Source of the DNA: an uncultured Pseudokineococcus sp.
GTDB taxonomy: Bacteria > Actinomycetota > Actinomycetes > Actinomycetales > Quadrisphaeraceae
DNA length: 64,000 nt
Reading direction: 5' to 3'
Assembly: GCF_947495735.1 (NCBI RefSeq)
Contig: NZ_CANMAA010000002.1
Span: 434,001-498,000 of the forward strand
Shown: piece by piece, positions 59,413-64,000 of the stretch
Position numbering within the stretch: position 1 is the first letter of the stretch
Layout: each line of letters starts with the position of its first letter
The notes under the pieces: generated by a model
What the model was told of the DNA's origin: nothing
What the model saw: the letters and a program-made list of their open reading frames with translations, nothing else
The model's database searches: none
Position numbers and translations under genes: made by a program

Positions 59413-59485
59413 GGCTCCTGGTCGTCCGGTCGTCCGGTTGTCGCTCGTCGTCCGCCGCGGTCGCGGCTGCCCTGCGGCCGCGGTC

Positions 59486-60916
59486 TCAGCCGAGGTCGAG
59501 GGCCAGCAGGTCGTCCTCGGTCTCGCGGCGCAGCAGGAGGCGCGAGGCGCCGCCCGCCACGGCTACGACGGGCGGCCGGGGGACGTGGTTGTACTGGCTC
59601 GCCAGCGACCGGCAGTACGCGCCCGTGCCCGGCACGGCCACGAGGTCGCCGAAGCCGAGGTCGCCGGGCATGAACTCGTCCATCACGACGATGTCCCCGC
59701 TCTCGCAGTGCTTCCCGACCACTCGGGTCAGCAGGGGCGTGGCGTCGGACCGTCGCGAGGCCAGCGTCGCGGAGTAGTCGGCCGAGTACAGGGCCGTGCG
59801 CACGTTGTCGCTCATGCCGCCGTCGACGGCCACGTACCGGCGCGCCCCCCCGCCGTCGAGCACGACGTCCTTGGTCGTCCCGGCGGTGTACAGGGTGAAG
59901 GTGCTCGGCCCGACGACCGCGCGCCCGGGCTCCACGGAGATGCGCGGGACGTCGACGCCCTCGCCCGCGCAGGCCGCGGCCACGACGCGCGCCATCCCCC
60001 GGGCCAGCTCCCGCGGCGGCATCGGGTCGTGCTGCGTGGTGTAGGCGATGCCGAAGCCCCCGCCGAGGTCCATCTCGGGCAGCACGACGCCGTGCTCGCG
60101 CTGGACCTGCGCGTGCAGCCCCACCAGGCGCCGCGCGGCGACCTCGAAGCCCTCGACGTCGAAGATCTGCGACCCGATGTGGGAGTGCAGGCCCCGCAGC
60201 TCGAGCTCGGGCCGCGCCAGCACCGCGGCGGCGGCGCGCGCCGCCTCGCCCGTGCTGAGCGGCACCCCGAACTTCTGGTCCTCGTGGGCCGTGGCGATGT
60301 AGGAGTGCGTGTGCGCCTCGACGCCGACGGTCACGCGCACGAGCACGGGGGCGCGCACGCCGAGACGGCCCGCGACGTCGGCGAGCCGGTCCACCTCCTG
60401 GAGGGAGTCCACGACGACGCGCCCGAGGCCCTCTCGCAGGGCGCGCTCGAGCTCGGCGTCGGACTTGTTGTTGCCGTGCAGCGCCATCCGGGCCGGCTCC
60501 ACGCCCGCGCGCAGGCCGACGGCCATCTCGCCGCCGGTGCAGGTCTCCAGCAGCATCCCCTCCTCGGCCGTCCAGCGGGCGACCGCCGTGCAGAGGAAGG
60601 CCTTGCCGGCGTAGTAGACGTCCGCCCCGCCGCACAGGTCGGCGAAGGCCTCGTCGAAGGCGGCGACCCACTCGCGGGCCCGCGCGCGCAGGTCGGCCTC
60701 GTCGACGACGTAGGCGGGCGTGCCGTGCTGGGCGGCCAGCTGCGTCACCGAGACGCCGCCGACCTCGAGGACGCCGTCGTCGTCGCGGCGGACCGTGCGG
60801 GCCCACAGCGGCTCCACGAGGTCGTTGACGTCCTCGGGCACCGCCAGCCACCCCGGGCCGCCGTAGCCCTCCGCGTGCAGCGAGCCGGCCTCGTGGGCGT
60901 GCAGCCGGGGGCTCAC
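59486..60916 (-). CDS. lysA: Diaminopimelate decarboxylase
   Basis: 476-aa PLP enzyme making L-lysine from meso-diaminopimelate. PLP Lys in [69 protein letters not shown], and catalytic Cys in [22 protein letters not shown] 60916 overlaps the end of argS (GTGA), the conserved argS-lysA coupling of actinomycetes. The usual next gene, hom (homoserine dehydrogenase), is missing: the HelD-like gene follows instead. Confidence 0.97.
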   Translation of the reverse strand: MSPRLHAHEAGSLHAEGYGGPGWLAVPEDVNDLVEPLWARTVRRDDDGVLEVGGVSVTQLAAQHGTPAYVVDEADLRARAREWVAAFDEAFADLCGGADVYYAGKAFLCTAVARWTAEEGMLLETCTGGEMAVGLRAGVEPARMALHGNNKSDAELERALREGLGRVVVDSLQEVDRLADVAGRLGVRAPVLVRVTVGVEAHTHSYIATAHEDQKFGVPLSTGEAARAAAAVLARPELELRGLHSHIGSQIFDVEGFEVAARRLVGLHAQVQREHGVVLPEMDLGGGFGIAYTTQHDPMPPRELARGMARVVAAACAGEGVDVPRISVEPGRAVVGPSTFTLYTAGTTKDVVLDGGGARRYVAVDGGMSDNVRTALYSADYSATLASRRSDATPLLTRVVGKHCESGDIVVMDEFMPGDLGFGDLVAVPGTGAYCRSLASQYNHVPRPPVVAVAGGASRLLLRRETEDDLLALDLG

Positions 60917-62595
60917 ATCCGCTCCGGGGCGCTCACGCCCACCAGGTCGAGACCCGACGCCAGGACGGTGCGGACGGCCTCGGCCAGCCACAGGCGCGTG
61001 CGGTGGACGTCCTCCACCGGCTCCTCGCCCAGCGGCGCCACGCGGCACTCGTCGTACCACTTGTGGAAGGTGCCGGCGAGGACCTCCAGGTGGCGGGCCA
61101 CCCGGTGCGGCTCGCGCAGCTCGGCGGCCTGCTCGACCACCCGCGGGTGCTCCCCCAGCGCGGCGAGGACCGCCGACTCGGTCGGGTGGGTCAGCAGCGA
61201 GGGGTCGAAGCCGTCCTCGCGGCGCACCCCGGCCGCCTCGGCGTTGCGGGCGACGCCGCACGTGCGGGCGTGGGCGTACTGCACGTAGAAGACCGGGTTC
61301 TCGGTGGTGCGCCGGGTCAGCACGTCGAGGTCGATGTCGATCATCGAGTCGATCGGGCTGCGGCTCAGCGAGTACCGCGCGGCGTCCACGCCCACGGCCT
61401 CCACCAGGTCCTGCATGGTCACGACCGTGCCGTTGCGCTTGCTCATGCGCAGCGGCTGGCCGTCGCGGACGAGGTTCACCATCTGCCCGATGAGCACCTC
61501 GACGGACGCCGGGTCGTCGCCGAACGCCGCCGCCGCCGCCTTCAGGCGCGCGACGTAGCCGTGGTGGTCGGCGCCGAGCATGTAGACGCACAGGTCCGCG
61601 CCGCGGGCGCGCTTGTCCTTGAAGTAGGCGAGGTCGCCGGCGATGTAGGCCGGCTGGCCGTCCGACTTGATGACCACGCGGTCCTTGTCGTCGCCGTGGT
61701 CGGTCGAGCGCAGCCACCAGGCGCCGTCGGCCTCGTAGAGGCTCCCCGAGGCGCGCAGCTCCTCCACGGCCGCCGTCACGGCGCCGGAGGCGTGCAGGGA
61801 GTCCTCGTGGAACCAGACGTCGAACTCGACGCCGAACTCCTGCAGGTCCCGGCGGATCTCGGCGAACATCAGCTCGACGCCGTCGTGGCGGAAGACCTCC
61901 TGCGCCTGCGCCTCGGGCAGCGCCATGACGTCCTGGCCCCGGGCCGCGGCGTCGGCGAGGACGCGCTCGGCGATCTCCCCGACGTACGCGCCGCCGTAGC
62001 CGTCCTCCGGCGCCGGCCGGCCGGCCGCGCGGGCCATCAGGCTGCGGGCGAAGCGGTCGATCTGGGCGCCGTGGTCGTTGAAGTAGTACTCGCGCACGAC
62101 CTCGGCGCCCGTCGCCTGCAGCACCCGGGCCAGCGCGTCGCCGACGGCGGCCCAGCGCGTGCCGCCGAGGTGGATGGGCCCGGTCGGGTTGGCCGAGACG
62201 AACTCCAGGTTGACGCGCTGGCCGGCCCGCCGGTCGCTCGTGCCGTATGCGGCGCCGGCCTCGACCACGGTGCGGGCGAGCACGCCCGCCGCCGAGGCGT
62301 CCAGGGTCACGTTGAGGAAGCCCGGACCCGCCACGTCGACCGCGCTGACGCCGTCGACCCGACCCAGGCGGGCGGCGAGAGCGGTGGCGAGGTCGCGGGG
62401 GCGCGCACCGGCGGGCTTCGCCAGCTGCAGCGCCACGTTGGTCGCCCAGTCCCCGTGCTCGCGGCTGCGGGGGCGCTCGACGCGCACGTCGTCGGGGAGG
62501 TCGGCGACGCCCAGCGAGCCCAGCGCCGGCTCACCGGACTCGACCGCCTCGACGAGGCAGCGGCGGATCGCGGCGGACAGCTCGGCGGGAGTCAC
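60913..62595 (-). CDS. argS: Arginyl-tRNA synthetase
   Basis: 560-aa class I synthetase. N-terminal additional domain (Arg_tRNA_synt_N) through [23 protein letters not shown]-type motif in [45 protein letters not shown]-like [17 protein letters not shown], and a C-terminal DALR anticodon domain ending [18 protein letters not shown] (62604-62609) 8 nt before GTG 62595 gives a leaderless start. It heads the argS-lysA operon. The tRNA-Arg(CCG) gene it charges lies just upstream. Confidence 0.97.
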   Translation of the reverse strand: MTPAELSAAIRRCLVEAVESGEPALGSLGVADLPDDVRVERPRSREHGDWATNVALQLAKPAGARPRDLATALAARLGRVDGVSAVDVAGPGFLNVTLDASAAGVLARTVVEAGAAYGTSDRRAGQRVNLEFVSANPTGPIHLGGTRWAAVGDALARVLQATGAEVVREYYFNDHGAQIDRFARSLMARAAGRPAPEDGYGGAYVGEIAERVLADAAARGQDVMALPEAQAQEVFRHDGVELMFAEIRRDLQEFGVEFDVWFHEDSLHASGAVTAAVEELRASGSLYEADGAWWLRSTDHGDDKDRVVIKSDGQPAYIAGDLAYFKDKRARGADLCVYMLGADHHGYVARLKAAAAAFGDDPASVEVLIGQMVNLVRDGQPLRMSKRNGTVVTMQDLVEAVGVDAARYSLSRSPIDSMIDIDLDVLTRRTTENPVFYVQYAHARTCGVARNAEAAGVRREDGFDPSLLTHPTESAVLAALGEHPRVVEQAAELREPHRVARHLEVLAGTFHKWYDECRVAPLGEEPVEDVHRTRLWLAEAVRTVLASGLDLVGVSAPERM

Positions 62596-62700
62596 GGCGG
62601 AGGAGTCTAGGAGAGCCGGGCCCGTCGGTCCGTCCCCGCCCCGGCGGCCGGACGGCGCCCGAGGAGCGGGACTCCCGCACGGCCAGGGGGCGGGACGACG

Positions 62701-62732
62701 AGAGCCGCACCTGCAGGTGCAGGTGCGGCTCT
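62701..62732 (-). terminator. Terminator after tRNA-Arg(CCG)
   Basis: Perfect 14-bp stem (62701-62714 with 62719-62732), loop AGGT, 4 nt past the CCA end of the tRNA. Confidence 0.8.
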
Positions 62733-62736
62733 GGCG

Positions 62737-62811
62737 TGGTGCCCCCGGCAGGATTCGAACCTGCGCCCCCGCCTCCGGAGGGCGGTGCTCTATCCCCTGA
62801 GCTACGGGGGC
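62737..62811 (-). tRNA. tRNA-Arg (anticodon CCG)
   Basis: Acceptor GCCCCCG/CGGGGGC, anticodon stem CCGCC/GGCGG with loop CTCCGGA, T loop TTCGAAT, discriminator A and encoded CCA (62739-62737). It is the only tRNA of the five here with an encoded CCA. TAGTCT at 62842-62837 on the minus strand is a likely -10. Confidence 0.97.
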
Positions 62812-62889
62812 CTCGTGGACCCTGGGAACGGCGGCGAGACTACCCCACCCGGGGCGGCGGGGCGGACGCCGCCGCCCCCGGGGGGCGCA

Positions 62890-64000
<1,111 letters not shown>

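Overview
The window is very GC-rich DNA from an actinomycete (Actinomycetota). The evidence is the orn, clpS-DUF2017-murI-rph-rdgB, pncB/pncA, argS-lysA and GuaB1-type GMP reductase neighbourhoods, a class II HelD-like ATPase, a group 2 truncated haemoglobin, GC-rich third codon positions, and many genes that appear to start directly after a TANNNT -10 box. A relative of Kineococcus/Quadrisphaera (Kineosporiales) would fit, but I cannot fix the genus. Most of the window is chromosomal housekeeping. I see no insertion sequence, CRISPR array, integrase or origin.

Layout. 1-5.3 kb: two-component system (left end cut) plus a MacB/FtsX-type ABC exporter. 5.3-8.3 kb: FMN-binding PPOX protein and an S9 peptidase. 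8.4-9.9 kb (minus): two membrane proteins built from three copies of one TM + PH-like unit. 10-16 kb (plus): SDR-DUF2867 oxidoreductase, truncated haemoglobin, hydrolase, GH13 alpha-glucosidase, SorC-type regulator with a putative self-operator. 16.2-18 kb: two thioesterases. 18-23.7 kb (minus): EttA and a dynamin-like GTPase pair. 23.8-28.6 kb: tRNA-Arg(TCT), PrsW-NhaA-truncated hydrolase operon, orn, tRNA-His, tRNA-Lys.

28.6-34.1 kb is the most accessory-looking part. It directly follows tRNA-Lys and holds a frameshifted XRE-repressor fossil, duplicated terminator-adjacent repeats, several gene-free stretches and five secreted proteins. Three of those are paralogues of an unrecognised four-cysteine family. 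34.1-41 kb: LacI regulator divergent from a GH51 arabinofuranosidase, lipoprotein, P450, GroES-like protein, DUF3618 protein, Bcp peroxiredoxin, tRNA-Leu. 41-43.7 kb: fasciclin lipoprotein with Met-rich repeats and a membrane molybdopterin oxidoreductase. 43.8-49.5 kb: rdgB-rph, murI, DUF2017, clpS, then pncB and pncA. 49.8-53.4 kb: ABC-2 transporter/histidine kinase/response regulator operon. 53.6-56.7 kb: a decayed zone with three pseudogenes around a cyclase-like toroid protein. 57-64 kb (minus): HelD/HelR-like ATPase, lysA, argS, tRNA-Arg(CCG), GuaB1-type gene (right end cut).

Two expression patterns recur. At least eighteen genes have a TANNNT hexamer 6-8 nt before the start codon and no ribosome-binding site, consistent with leaderless mRNAs. 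Promoterless downstream genes are instead coupled by 4-nt ATGA/GTGA overlaps (nine cases). The island genes near 28-34 kb differ from both: they have Shine-Dalgarno leaders.
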